Of a stretch of 30,117 nucleotides of DNA, positions 1-7,877 are shown piece after piece. A program made the translations under genes and the position numbers. The DNA is from Oscillospiraceae bacterium. Its GTDB lineage: Bacteria > Bacillota > Clostridia > Oscillospirales > Ruminococcaceae. The notes below the pieces were generated by a model. The model was not told the origin of the DNA, made no database searches, and saw nothing but the letters and a program-made list of their open reading frames with translations. The stretch is from positions 1-30,117 of the forward strand of contig DXNX01000009.1 in assembly GCA_019413245.1 (NCBI GenBank), in the 5' to 3' direction. Each line of letters starts with the position of its first letter. Position 1 is the first letter of the stretch.

Positions 1-1316
1 TCCCGCAGGACCCCGGCACGGCCAACCCCACCGGCGGGGCCTATGTGGTGGCGGCCACCGTCACCGATGTGGCCGGCGGCGAAGTGTCCACCATAGAATG
101 GGGCGACAAGGTCAACATCGTTCTGAAGATCGTGGACCGCGCTTCGGCCAAGTTCAACGTCAAACCGGAGGAGATCGCCGCCCGGGTGAATTCCTCGGTG
201 TTCACCTTCACCGGCACGGCGGAGATCGGCCAGTTCTATGAGGAGAACGACGACCCCACCGGCCAGAATGACCCTGCCTACAACTATTACAGCTATGTGC
301 TGCTGTTCCGGGACGTGATCTACAACGGCGGCGGCAACACTCTGCCCATCGACCTGAGCTATGTGGACAACGCCCTGCCCATGCAGCAGTTCTCGGTGAC
401 CATCGGCCAGTGCGTGGACGAGGACCCCAACGACCCCAGCAAGGCCCGGGCCCCCAGCCTGATCGTGCGGCAGTCCAGCTACGGCAATGAGACCATCACC
501 GCCGGCAGCCCCTTCACCCTGTCCCTGACCGTCTACGCCGCTTCCGGCACCGAGAGCCTGTCCGACGTGGTGGCCTCGGTCACCCTGCCCGAAGGCGTCA
601 CCATGACCGGCGGCAGCCTGTCCACCTACATCGGCTCCATGAGCCCCAAATCCACCAAGGACGTGAGCTTCAGCCTGCAGGCATCCGCGGGCTTTACCGG
701 CGGCGTGGCCGACATCACCGTGAACCTGGTGGGTGCCGGTGCGCTGAGCGGCAACGCTGTCACCGGGTCCACCGTGATCTCGGTGCCCATCAGCCAGCCC
801 GACCGCTTTGAGGTGGGCCAGCTGCAGATCAGCGACACCATCTATGTGGGCAACTCCACCACCGTGACCCTGAACTTTGTGAACAAGGGCAAGAACCCCG
901 TGGCCAACCTGGAAGCCACCATCTCCGGCGAGAACCTGGGCGCCGACATGACCCAGCAGTACATCGGCAACGTGAACGCCGGCACTGAGAACAGTGTGGA
1001 CTTCGACCTGATGCCCACCCAGGCCGGCCCCATGAACGGTACCATCACCCTGTCCTATGAGGCCGAGGACGGCTCTCTCAAGACGGTGACCAAGGACTTT
1101 TCCGCCACTGTCATGGATATGCCCACCTACGACGACCCCAGCATGATGGACCCCGGCATGGAGATGGACCAGCCGTCCACCGGGTTCCCGGTGTGGGGCA
1201 TCGTGCTGATCCTGGTGGCCGTGGTGGCTGTGGTGGTCATTGTCGTGGTGGTCATCCGCAAGAAGAAGAAGGCGGCCGCCGTGGCCAGCCTGGAGGACGA
1301 CGATGAAGATCTCTGA
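1..1316 (+). CDS. COG1361/S-layer-like surface protein with C-terminal membrane anchor (5' end outside window)
   Basis: The reading frame is open from the window edge (first full codon at base 3), so the N-terminus is missing; about 437 residues are visible. They are rich in Gly, Thr, Ser and Val and look like consecutive Ig-like beta-sandwich domains of the COG1361/CARDB type. The end has a Met/Pro/Asp-rich linker, one strongly hydrophobic helix of about 22 residues, a KKKK stop-transfer cluster and an acidic tail (EDDDEDL). This predicts an extracellular body anchored by a C-terminal membrane helix. The gene overlaps the next one, a MacB-type permease, by 14 bases, so the two are probably translated together. 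In Clostridia such proteins often sit between an ABC ATPase and a MacB-type permease, so an ATPase may lie just upstream; that is inference. No enzymatic motif is visible. Confidence 0.8.
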   Translation, partial: PQDPGTANPTGGAYVVAATVTDVAGGEVSTIEWGDKVNIVLKIVDRASAKFNVKPEEIAARVNSSVFTFTGTAEIGQFYEENDDPTGQNDPAYNYYSYVLLFRDVIYNGGGNTLPIDLSYVDNALPMQQFSVTIGQCVDEDPNDPSKARAPSLIVRQSSYGNETITAGSPFTLSLTVYAASGTESLSDVVASVTLPEGVTMTGGSLSTYIGSMSPKSTKDVSFSLQASAGFTGGVADITVNLVGAGALSGNAVTGSTVISVPISQPDRFEVGQLQISDTIYVGNSTTVTLNFVNKGKNPVANLEATISGENLGADMTQQYIGNVNAGTENSVDFDLMPTQAGPMNGTITLSYEAEDGSLKTVTKDFSATVMDMPTYDDPSMMDPGMEMDQPSTGFPVWGIVLILVAVVAVVVIVVVVIRKKKKAAAVASLEDDDEDL

Positions 1317-2778
1317 TCAGGTGGCGCTGGCCGCCAAGAACCTTTCCCGCCGCAAGGGGCGCACCGCGCTGACCGTCATCGGCGTGGTGGTGGGCACCTG
1401 CGCGGTCATCGTGATGATCAGTCTTGGCATTGCCCAGAACAAGGCCTACGACGAGATGCTCCAGAGCTGGGGCGACCTGACGCAGATCCAGGTCTACGGC
1501 GGAGGCGGCGGCATGGCTGTGTCCATCGGCGGCGTGACCTCTTCCTCGTCCAGTCCGGAGGAACCCGCCGTGCTCAACGATGAAGCCGTGGCCGACTTCA
1601 AAAAGATGGACCATGTGGTGGCCGCCACCCCGTATTATGAGGGGTACAGCCTGAACGGACGCATCAGCGCCGGGCGCAGCGACCGCTATCAGATGACCGG
1701 CCTGTACAACCTGTACGGCATCGACCCTGCGGCCATGGAGCCCATGGGCTTCACCCTCACCGACGGCAACTGGCTGTCCGATTCCACCTCCTACGGCAAG
1801 GGCAAGATCCCGGTGCTGGTAGGTCCCAATACCGGCTATAACTTTGAGGATACCCGCCGCAGCATGAACAGCTCCAAGCGGTACCGCTGGGCCGGCATGA
1901 CCGACAATCTGGGCAACCCGGTGGAGCCTTTCGTGGACGTGAGCAAGGACAAAATGACCCTGACCCTGACCAACGGCGACACCGAAAATCCCAAGGAGGA
2001 GACCTGGGAGCTGGTGGTGGTGGGTACCATGGCCATGGACGAAAAGAACTACTGGACCCAGAGCGGCATCGTCCTGCGCCTGAAGGACATGAAAATGCTG
2101 ATCGAGGAGTCCAACAAGCTCAACAAAAACACCAGCGACACCTCCACCACCCAGTACAATCAGGTCTATGTGAAGGTGGATGAGATCGACAACGTGGACG
2201 AGGTCAGCGACGAGATCAAGGATCTGGGCTTCGGCACCTACTCCATGTCCGACACCCGCAAGGAGATGCAGAAGCAGGTGGCCCGCAACCAGCTGATGCT
2301 GGGCGGCCTGGCGGCCATCAGCCTGTTTGTGGCGGCGCTGAACATCGCCAACACCATGACCATGGCCATCTACGAGCGCACCCGAGAGATCGGCGTCATG
2401 AAGGTGCTGGGCTGTGAGCTGAGCAACATCCGGCGAATGTTCCTGATCGAAAGCGGCTTCATCGGGTTTATCGGCGGGGTCGTGGGCGCCCTTTTGAGCG
2501 TCCTGGTCAGTCTGATCCTGAACAACCTGACCCTCATCCTGAGCTTGGTAATGATGCTTCTGCAAAGCATGGGCATCCAGGCCAACTTCGATATGTCCGC
2601 CCTCATGGGCAGCAGCGGCTACATGTACGGTGGCATGTCCACCGTCATCTCCATCATTCCGCCCTGGCTCATCGCCGCGGCGCTGGCCTTTGCCACCGTT
2701 ATTGGCGTGCTGTCCGGCATAGCCCCGGCCAACCGGGCGGTGAAGATCAGCGCCCTGGAAGCCATCCGGCACGAATAA
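1303..2778 (+). CDS. MacB/FtsX-type ABC transporter permease
   Basis: A 491-residue membrane protein with MacB topology: one helix near residues 20-44, a large extracellular MacB_PCD-like domain (about 45-320), then three helices near 325-350, 378-410 and 455-478. The second helix is followed by the FtsX signature YERTREIGVMKVLG. The extracellular part has a low-complexity Ser/Gly stretch. I chose the ATG at 1303, which overlaps the upstream stop by 14 bases, because the protein then begins MKISDQVALAAKNL, the usual cytoplasmic start of MacB permeases; a longer frame from 1240 would add an Arg/Trp-rich shadow of the upstream gene. MacB-type permeases work with a cytoplasmic ATPase and often act on peptides, lipoproteins or envelope stress rather than in nutrient import. 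No ATPase gene is present here. Substrate unknown. Confidence 0.9.
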   Translation: MKISDQVALAAKNLSRRKGRTALTVIGVVVGTCAVIVMISLGIAQNKAYDEMLQSWGDLTQIQVYGGGGGMAVSIGGVTSSSSSPEEPAVLNDEAVADFKKMDHVVAATPYYEGYSLNGRISAGRSDRYQMTGLYNLYGIDPAAMEPMGFTLTDGNWLSDSTSYGKGKIPVLVGPNTGYNFEDTRRSMNSSKRYRWAGMTDNLGNPVEPFVDVSKDKMTLTLTNGDTENPKEETWELVVVGTMAMDEKNYWTQSGIVLRLKDMKMLIEESNKLNKNTSDTSTTQYNQVYVKVDEIDNVDEVSDEIKDLGFGTYSMSDTRKEMQKQVARNQLMLGGLAAISLFVAALNIANTMTMAIYERTREIGVMKVLGCELSNIRRMFLIESGFIGFIGGVVGALLSVLVSLILNNLTLILSLVMMLLQSMGIQANFDMSALMGSSGYMYGGMSTVISIIPPWLIAAALAFATVIGVLSGIAPANRAVKISALEAIRHE

Positions 2779-2794
2779 CTTCTCTGATACGCAC

Positions 2795-2831
2795 AAAAGC
2801 GCCCCCGCCGTGCAGGCGGGGGCGCTTTTTT
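2795..2831. terminator. Bidirectional intrinsic terminator
   Basis: A perfect 11-bp GC-only stem (arms 2799-2809 and 2815-2825) with a 5-base loop is preceded by AAAA and followed by six T, so it can end transcripts on both strands. It lies between the convergent permease (+) and nitroreductase (-) genes. Confidence 0.93.
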
Positions 2832-2857
2832 CCTTTTATTTTCCGGGAAATCACACC

Positions 2858-3442
2858 TTAGAATTCACCCAGCAGAATATCCTTCATGGCGCGCTTGGGC
2901 ACGCAGTAATCCCGGTTTTCGTCCAGATAATACCGCACGTCATCCCCCTGCATGGGCACCACACAGCTCTTGTGGGCCGGGTAGCCCAGGGCCACCACGC
3001 TGTGCAGCCGCAGGCGGGTCTGCTTATCCAGGCCCAGCAGAGTCTTGATAGCAGGCCGGTCAATGGCGCCCATGATGCAGCTGCCCACACCATGGCCCCA
3101 GGCCGCGGCGGTCAGGCTGCCCAGGGCAAGCCCCGCATCCGTATCGTTGACACCGGGCAGGCTTTCGTCCTGGAACACCGCAATGAAGGCGGTGGGGGTC
3201 TCCCCGGCCTTGGGCTGGCCCTGTTCCGGCGGCAGGAACGCCGCCCAGCGCACCAGACGGTTCATCTCAGCCACCACACTGGGGGTCTGGATCAGCACAT
3301 ATTTCAGCGTCTGGCGGTTGGCCCCGCAGCTGGCGATGCGCGCCGCCTCCAGCGCATCCCGCAGCACTTCATCGGGCACGGGTTTGGGAAGAAACCGCCG
3401 GTAGGTACGGCGGCCGCGCAGGAATTCCATCACATCTTGCAT
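2858..3442 (-). CDS. Nitroreductase-family FMN oxidoreductase
   Basis: A 194-residue protein of the small nitroreductase family, which uses FMN and NAD(P)H to reduce nitro compounds, quinones or flavins in the cytoplasm. The N-terminal RRTYRRF stretch matches the phosphate-contacting RRSxRxF motif. ASCGANRQTLKY fits the FMN-binding SxxNxQPW-type segment, and the glycine-rich GVGSCIMGAI near residues 118-127 fits the family core. The length is normal. The gene is preceded by AAGGAG about 10 bases before the ATG and has its own SigA-like promoter, which lies in the end of the neighbouring peptidase gene. The in vivo substrate cannot be told from sequence. Confidence 0.9.
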   Translation of the reverse strand: MQDVMEFLRGRRTYRRFLPKPVPDEVLRDALEAARIASCGANRQTLKYVLIQTPSVVAEMNRLVRWAAFLPPEQGQPKAGETPTAFIAVFQDESLPGVNDTDAGLALGSLTAAAWGHGVGSCIMGAIDRPAIKTLLGLDKQTRLRLHSVVALGYPAHKSCVVPMQGDDVRYYLDENRDYCVPKRAMKDILLGEF

Positions 3443-3499
3443 GGGCGAACATCTCCTTGTTACGTTTCTCGGGCCGCGCCCGTTTTTCTCGTTATTTTT

Positions 3500-3527
3500 A
3501 TTATAACACAGCCGTTTCAGGAATCAA
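3500..3527 (-). promoter_or_regulatory. SigA-type promoter for the nitroreductase gene
   Basis: Reading on the minus strand, TTGATT (3522-3527) is followed by a 16-bp spacer and a perfect TATAAT (3500-3505). The -35 box lies inside the last codons of the upstream M15 peptidase gene, so the nitroreductase can be transcribed independently. Confidence 0.7.
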
Positions 3528-4209
3528 TGACTGTTTGGGTCCTTCCGATGCCCACCACGGCAGAGGCGAGCTTTTTCCAGGTGTTGCAGCCGCAGACGCC
3601 GTCGGCGGTCAGCCCGAATCCGCGCTGTGCCCCCTGCAAGGCGGTGAAGGTCTTGCTGCCGAAGATACCGTCCAGAGTACCGGTGCTGTATCCCAGGGCG
3701 TTGAGGGCGTCCTGCAAGATCAGCACATAGGTGCTGCGGTCCCCTTTGCGGCAGGTGGGATACCCTGCCGTGGTGTTGGGGCAGGCCGGCTTGCCGTACC
3801 GGCGGTCAAAGTGGACCCAGGTGGGGGTCATGGACAGGGGTTCCACATAACCCCATGCCCCGGTGGCGGTGGCCACAGCGTGAATCTTTTTGCGGTTGGC
3901 GGCGGTGGTACTCTGCCCCACGTCAAAGGCCACCCCCGCATAATGCTGGCTGGTGGTGCCGTGTCCGCCCTCCCAGATCCGCTTGAAGGCATATCCCACC
4001 GGGATGCCCGCACCGTAATCACGGCGGGTCATGTTCCAGGCTTCCATGGCCGCGGTGGTGGTCCACAGTACCGCAGCGTTGGAGGAGCCCCGGAATTCCC
4101 GCACCGTCAGGGTGTTGCCGTAGCTGTACGGCATAGGGTCGCTCTCGTTCAGGTCCTTGTAAATGAGAAATTTGTTGGCATATGCATCATATACAAACAG
4201 TTTGGCCAT
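3517..4209 (-). CDS. M15-type peptidase with C-terminal peptidoglycan-binding domain
   Basis: A 230-residue protein. The middle carries S87-x-H89-x-x-G-x-A-x-D96, the zinc-binding signature of M15 (VanY-like) D,D-carboxypeptidases, followed by W-V-H133-F-D, which supplies the third ligand. A PG_binding_1-like repeat follows at about 155-215 (DGIFGSKTF, LTADGVCG). The predicted role is cleavage of peptidoglycan stem peptides while bound to the wall. The start at 4209 (MAKLFVYDAY) has AGAAGGGA upstream at good spacing; a longer frame overlapping the neighbour is a shadow. No signal peptide or membrane segment is visible, which is odd for a wall hydrolase. The gene follows a SleC-like gene by 25 bases on the same strand, so the two form an operon. 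Confidence 0.82.
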   Translation of the reverse strand: MAKLFVYDAYANKFLIYKDLNESDPMPYSYGNTLTVREFRGSSNAAVLWTTTAAMEAWNMTRRDYGAGIPVGYAFKRIWEGGHGTTSQHYAGVAFDVGQSTTAANRKKIHAVATATGAWGYVEPLSMTPTWVHFDRRYGKPACPNTTAGYPTCRKGDRSTYVLILQDALNALGYSTGTLDGIFGSKTFTALQGAQRGFGLTADGVCGCNTWKKLASAVVGIGRTQTVIDS

Positions 4210-4234
4210 GGCCGTTCCCTTCTTTCTGCGGCGT

Positions 4235-6850
4235 TCAGGATTCCTGCGCCGCGTACGGAGCCGCTGCCGCACGCAGGCTCAGCCAGGTGGCGTCATCCAC
4301 CACGCCCACAGGGTCCAGGCCTACCTTTTCCTGGTAGGCTTCCAGCACCGCCAGAGTCTGGGCGTCCAGCACCCCGGTTTCCTCCACAAAGCTGTACCCG
4401 CAGTAGACGCTGCCCAGCACGTTCAGCCATTGCTGGACCTGCAGCACAGCCGGCCCGGCACTGCCGGCCGCCAGGGCCGCCCCGGGCCAGACCCCCGCCG
4501 GTTCCGGCGCCGCCGCGGTGGGGGTCACGGTATACAGCGCCGAGGCCGCCGCCGTGAAGAGCTGCCAGTCCTCCGCCGCCACCTGCCCCGTCACCGGCAG
4601 GCCCAGCAGCCGCTGGGCCGCCTGCACGGCCAGCTCCACCGCCGCATCGAAAACATCGGTCTGGCCGGGCGCCGGAATGTCCGGCAGCCACTGAGCCAGA
4701 AAGGTCAGCATCTGGGACAGGACCAGAACCTCGGTGCCCACATCCCCGGGCTGCAGGGTGCGGGCGGGTTCCGGCAGGGGCGAAAGCCGTACCACCGGCC
4801 CGCTGGCGGCCATGCGCATGGCGTTTTCGTAGATGCTCTGCCAGGTGGCGGGGCCCACGATGCCGTCCACGGTCAGCCCTGCCTGCTGCTGCCACGCCTT
4901 GACCGATTCGGTGGTGGCGGCGCCGAAGACGCCGTCTACGGCCACCGAGGGAACGCCGGCCCAGTATTCAGCGATGAGGCGCAGATAATACTGCAAGGCC
5001 CGCACCGGTGTACCCGTGCTGCCCTGGCGCAGGGTGGTGATGAACTGTCCCGGCTCCACCCCGGGGTCCACCAGCTTGTTGGCCACGGCAATGCCCACCT
5101 CGTTGAGTTTGGCCCAGGTGGTGCGGCCCACGATGCCGTCCGCCGTCAGGCCGAACAGACTCTGGAAGGCTTTCACCGCCGCCGCCGTGCCGGACCCGAA
5201 GTTGCCGTCCACCGTGACCGTCTGCAGAGAGCTGTAATTGTCGGCAGCAATGCGCAGCCAGAACTGGACCAGCCGTACATCGTTGCCCTTGCTGCCGGTG
5301 CGCAGGGCGGTTCCGGGATAGGCCGTGCCGCCCATATCGCTCTGCACATCCACCCAGGCCAGGTAGAGGGCGTCCCAGGTGGCCTGCCCCACCACGCCGT
5401 CGGCGGTCAGGCCGTTCTCGGTCTGGAAAGCTTTCACCGATTTTTCGGTCCCGGCGCCGAAATTGCCGTCCACTGTCAGCGTGGGAATGGCGGTATCGAA
5501 TTCCGCCAGGGTGGACAGCCAGAACTGCACCAGCTCCACATAAGGTCCGGTGTCGCCCCGGCGCAGCACCACCCCGGGCCAGACGCCGCCGGTGACGGTC
5601 CCCGCCCAGCTTTCGCCCTCGCTGGTCAGCTGGGCCAGTTCCTTCACGCTGACGTAGATATAGCTGATCTTATACCAGGTGGACCGTCCCACCACACCGT
5701 CGGCGGTCAGGGAGAAGTATTTCTGAAAGGCTTTGACGCAGCTTTCGGTGGCGGCGTCAAAGGTACCGTTGACAGTGGGTTTGCCGAAAGCCGGGTAATC
5801 CTTGGCGATGCGGTCCAGCTGCCGTTGGAGGATGCGCACCTCCGTTCCGGTACTGCCCCGGCGCAGTGGACTGCCGGGGTAGCTTTCGGGGATGGCGGCA
5901 ATATTGTTGGTGGTGACAAGATTCACGTCATTGCCGTAATAGTAGCGCAAGATCTGCAACGCATTTTTGCCTTCATTGGCCCGGTCCACCGTGCCCCACT
6001 GTTTCATGCCCTTGCAGGTCACCAGTTTGCCGTCGCAGTACTCGGTGAAGTAGGGCTCGGCATCCCCGGTACGGCGCACATAGGTGGAGAAAAGTTCCGC
6101 CGTCAGCCGCTCCATCACCGCATAGACGGTGCGGCCCTCGGTAAAAGACTGGTCCACGGCCGGGGACCCGGTGATGTTGAAGCTGTACCCCCGGCTGGGA
6201 TACCATTCGGTCCAGATGCGGTTCAGCGCCAGGCTGATCTGGGCCAGGATGTTGGCCCGCAGGGCCTGTTCCGGCCAGGTGGGATAGACCTCGCCGGATG
6301 CCACGGTGGCGATATACTCCTGAAAAGGCACGGTCACATTGCGGGCGTTCTCGGTGGGGCGGCCCAGATGCACCGTGATGGTCTTGGGCACCACCACCTC
6401 AGTAAGCACCCGGGGCGCCGGACAGTTGCCCGCCGGGGCCGGGCCGCTGCCGCCCCGACCGGAGAACAGCGGATGAGGCGGGATGGTCACGTTGTTTTCG
6501 GCCGCAATGCCCGCTGTGGCCACGGCGGCGTCCGCGGGCAGAAAGTGCAGCCGGGCCACCGTTTCCTGCCCGTCAAACACCTGCACCCCGGTCAGCCGCA
6601 CCGTCTGCCAGCCCTGCTTTTCGGCCACCAGGTCATACACGGCATAGGGGCGCACCGTCGTATTGTCCTCATCCAGACTGTACGAGCGGTCCGGCGTGGG
6701 CAGGTCTTCCTGTACGGCGGTGCCGTTTTCGTCTGTCTCCAGGCGGGCCACAGGCACCCCGGTCTCATCCAGAACCGTGACCTGCACCCCCGCCAGCGGC
6801 GCGGCCTCTTCGGCCAGGACCGCCGCGATCCAAATACTGCCAGTCGGCAT
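4235..6850 (-). CDS. SleC/SpoIID-like protein with six peptidoglycan-binding repeats
   Basis: An 871-residue modular protein. Residues 5-105 resemble a transthyretin/carboxypeptidase-regulatory-like beta domain. Residues 150-310 resemble the SpoIID/LytB-like region of clostridial cortex-lytic enzyme SleC: VPFQEYIATVASGEVYPTWP (E187 in the position of the SpoIID catalytic Glu), ANILAQISLALNRIWTEWY and CKGMKQWGTVDRANEG. Six PG_binding_1-type repeats follow (from about 328 to the C-terminus); four keep the LTADGVVG/LTVDGIVG core and the last two are diverged. SleC proteins are usually about 430-450 residues, so this is about twice as long through repeat expansion. The ATG at 6850 has GGGAGGTG 8 bases upstream; upstream codons lack support. 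There is no recognisable signal peptide. The family is tied to spore cortex turnover and germination; a vegetative wall role is the alternative. Confidence 0.82.
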   Translation of the reverse strand: MPTGSIWIAAVLAEEAAPLAGVQVTVLDETGVPVARLETDENGTAVQEDLPTPDRSYSLDEDNTTVRPYAVYDLVAEKQGWQTVRLTGVQVFDGQETVARLHFLPADAAVATAGIAAENNVTIPPHPLFSGRGGSGPAPAGNCPAPRVLTEVVVPKTITVHLGRPTENARNVTVPFQEYIATVASGEVYPTWPEQALRANILAQISLALNRIWTEWYPSRGYSFNITGSPAVDQSFTEGRTVYAVMERLTAELFSTYVRRTGDAEPYFTEYCDGKLVTCKGMKQWGTVDRANEGKNALQILRYYYGNDVNLVTTNNIAAIPESYPGSPLRRGSTGTEVRILQRQLDRIAKDYPAFGKPTVNGTFDAATESCVKAFQKYFSLTADGVVGRSTWYKISYIYVSVKELAQLTSEGESWAGTVTGGVWPGVVLRRGDTGPYVELVQFWLSTLAEFDTAIPTLTVDGNFGAGTEKSVKAFQTENGLTADGVVGQATWDALYLAWVDVQSDMGGTAYPGTALRTGSKGNDVRLVQFWLRIAADNYSSLQTVTVDGNFGSGTAAAVKAFQSLFGLTADGIVGRTTWAKLNEVGIAVANKLVDPGVEPGQFITTLRQGSTGTPVRALQYYLRLIAEYWAGVPSVAVDGVFGAATTESVKAWQQQAGLTVDGIVGPATWQSIYENAMRMAASGPVVRLSPLPEPARTLQPGDVGTEVLVLSQMLTFLAQWLPDIPAPGQTDVFDAAVELAVQAAQRLLGLPVTGQVAAEDWQLFTAAASALYTVTPTAAAPEPAGVWPGAALAAGSAGPAVLQVQQWLNVLGSVYCGYSFVEETGVLDAQTLAVLEAYQEKVGLDPVGVVDDATWLSLRAAAAPYAAQES

Positions 6851-6932
6851 AGGTAAACACCTCCCTGCCAGCAGAATATGCCCGGACCGGCCCCTGCGTG
6901 CGGCAGCTGTCGAAAATTCGGAACCGCCGCTC

Positions 6933-6961
6933 TTCCCATTTTTCCGGGTTTGCGATATACT
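6933..6961 (+). promoter_or_regulatory. Candidate promoter for the epimerase/membrane-protein operon
   Basis: TTCCCA (6933-6938), a 17-bp spacer and TATACT (6956-6961) fit a weak SigA promoter. A transcript starting near 6968 would leave a very short leader, which would favour the second ATG (6993) of the epimerase gene. Confidence 0.45.
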
Positions 6962-6977
6962 GAAGGAAACAAATCCT

Positions 6978-7877
6978 ATGGGGGTATTTACCATGCGCCA
7001 CACCATTGAAAATGAACATATCCGCCTGACGGTGGACACCCATGGTGCCGAAGCCGTCAGCGTTATCAACAAACATACCGGGGCCGAGATGCTCTGGCAG
7101 GCCGACCCCACCGTATGGGCCCGCCATGCGCCCATCCTGTTCCCTTACACCGGCAAGCTGACCGACGGCAAGATGCTGGCCAAGGGTATGGAATACACCG
7201 GCGGGCAGCACGGTTTTGCCCGGGATGTGGAGCACACCCTGGTGAACCGCACCGCCGATTCCCTGGTGTTTGAGCTGACCTCCGATGCCCAGACCCTGCA
7301 GAAGTGGCCGTATGCCTTTGTGCTGCGCTCCACCTTCACCCTGAACGGCAAGACCGTCTGCCACACCCTGACCGTGGAGAACCCGGTGGAGGACTGCCTG
7401 CGGTTCGGCATCGGATATCACCCGGCCTTTGCCATCCCCTTTGACGACAAACACACCACCACCGACTATGAGTTCCGCTTTGATGAGCTGGAAAGCCCCC
7501 TGTGCGTCAGCTGCCTGCCCAACGGCCTGCTGAACGGGCGGGACTTCTACTATCTGGCCCGCAACACCAGGTCCATCCCCCTGACAGACGACCTGTTTGA
7601 CAACGACAGCTTCTGCATGGTCAACCTGCGCAGCGCCAATCTGGCCATTGTGGAGAAGGACACCGGCCGCAAGGTCTCCTGCAACATCGAGGGCTATCCC
7701 TATGTGCTGATCTGGTCGGCCAAGGCCAAGCCGGTGCGGTTCGTCTGCATTGAGCCCTGGCAGAGCCTGCCCGGCGAGGAGAACGGCCCCATCGAGTGGG
7801 ACCAGCGTCCCTGCGCCGCCAGTCTGGCCATGGGTGAGACCTGGTCTACCACCCTGTGCACCACCTTTGACCGCTGA
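6978..7877 (+). CDS. Aldose 1-epimerase family protein (LacX-like)
   Basis: A protein of about 299 residues of the galactose-mutarotase superfamily, which interconverts alpha and beta anomers of aldoses in the cytoplasm. Conserved parts are GAEAVSVINKHTGAEMLWQAD near the start, FPYTGKL, FGIGYHPAF (catalytic-type His) and CIEPWQSLPGEENG (catalytic-type Glu), the pattern of the LacX/YeaD-like branch. Two starts are possible: 6978, with AAGGAA upstream, and 6993 (MRHTIENE), with a GGGGG element 8 bases upstream and a better fit to homologue N-termini and to the candidate promoter. The stop overlaps the start of the next gene by one base, so this enzyme is co-translated with two large membrane proteins. 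This hints at a link to sugar handling at the envelope. Sugar specificity is not readable. Confidence 0.88.
   Translation: MGVFTMRHTIENEHIRLTVDTHGAEAVSVINKHTGAEMLWQADPTVWARHAPILFPYTGKLTDGKMLAKGMEYTGGQHGFARDVEHTLVNRTADSLVFELTSDAQTLQKWPYAFVLRSTFTLNGKTVCHTLTVENPVEDCLRFGIGYHPAFAIPFDDKHTTTDYEFRFDELESPLCVSCLPNGLLNGRDFYYLARNTRSIPLTDDLFDNDSFCMVNLRSANLAIVEKDTGRKVSCNIEGYPYVLIWSAKAKPVRFVCIEPWQSLPGEENGPIEWDQRPCAASLAMGETWSTTLCTTFDR

Noticed and set aside
4163..6856. An 897-codon open frame on the plus strand opposite the SleC-like gene, and similar long antisense frames at 1252-2796, 7700-10039, 9897-12017, 21494-23377 and 25690-28650
   Set aside because: They mirror high-GC codon use of the genes on the other strand. 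The translations are His/Gly/Gln/Arg-rich without domains, and ribosome sites are missing.
6873..6880. Sporulation-sigma-like -10 (CATATTCT on the minus strand) upstream of the SleC-like gene
   Set aside because: No matching -35 for SigE, SigG or SigK at proper spacing; a single 8-mer is too little evidence.
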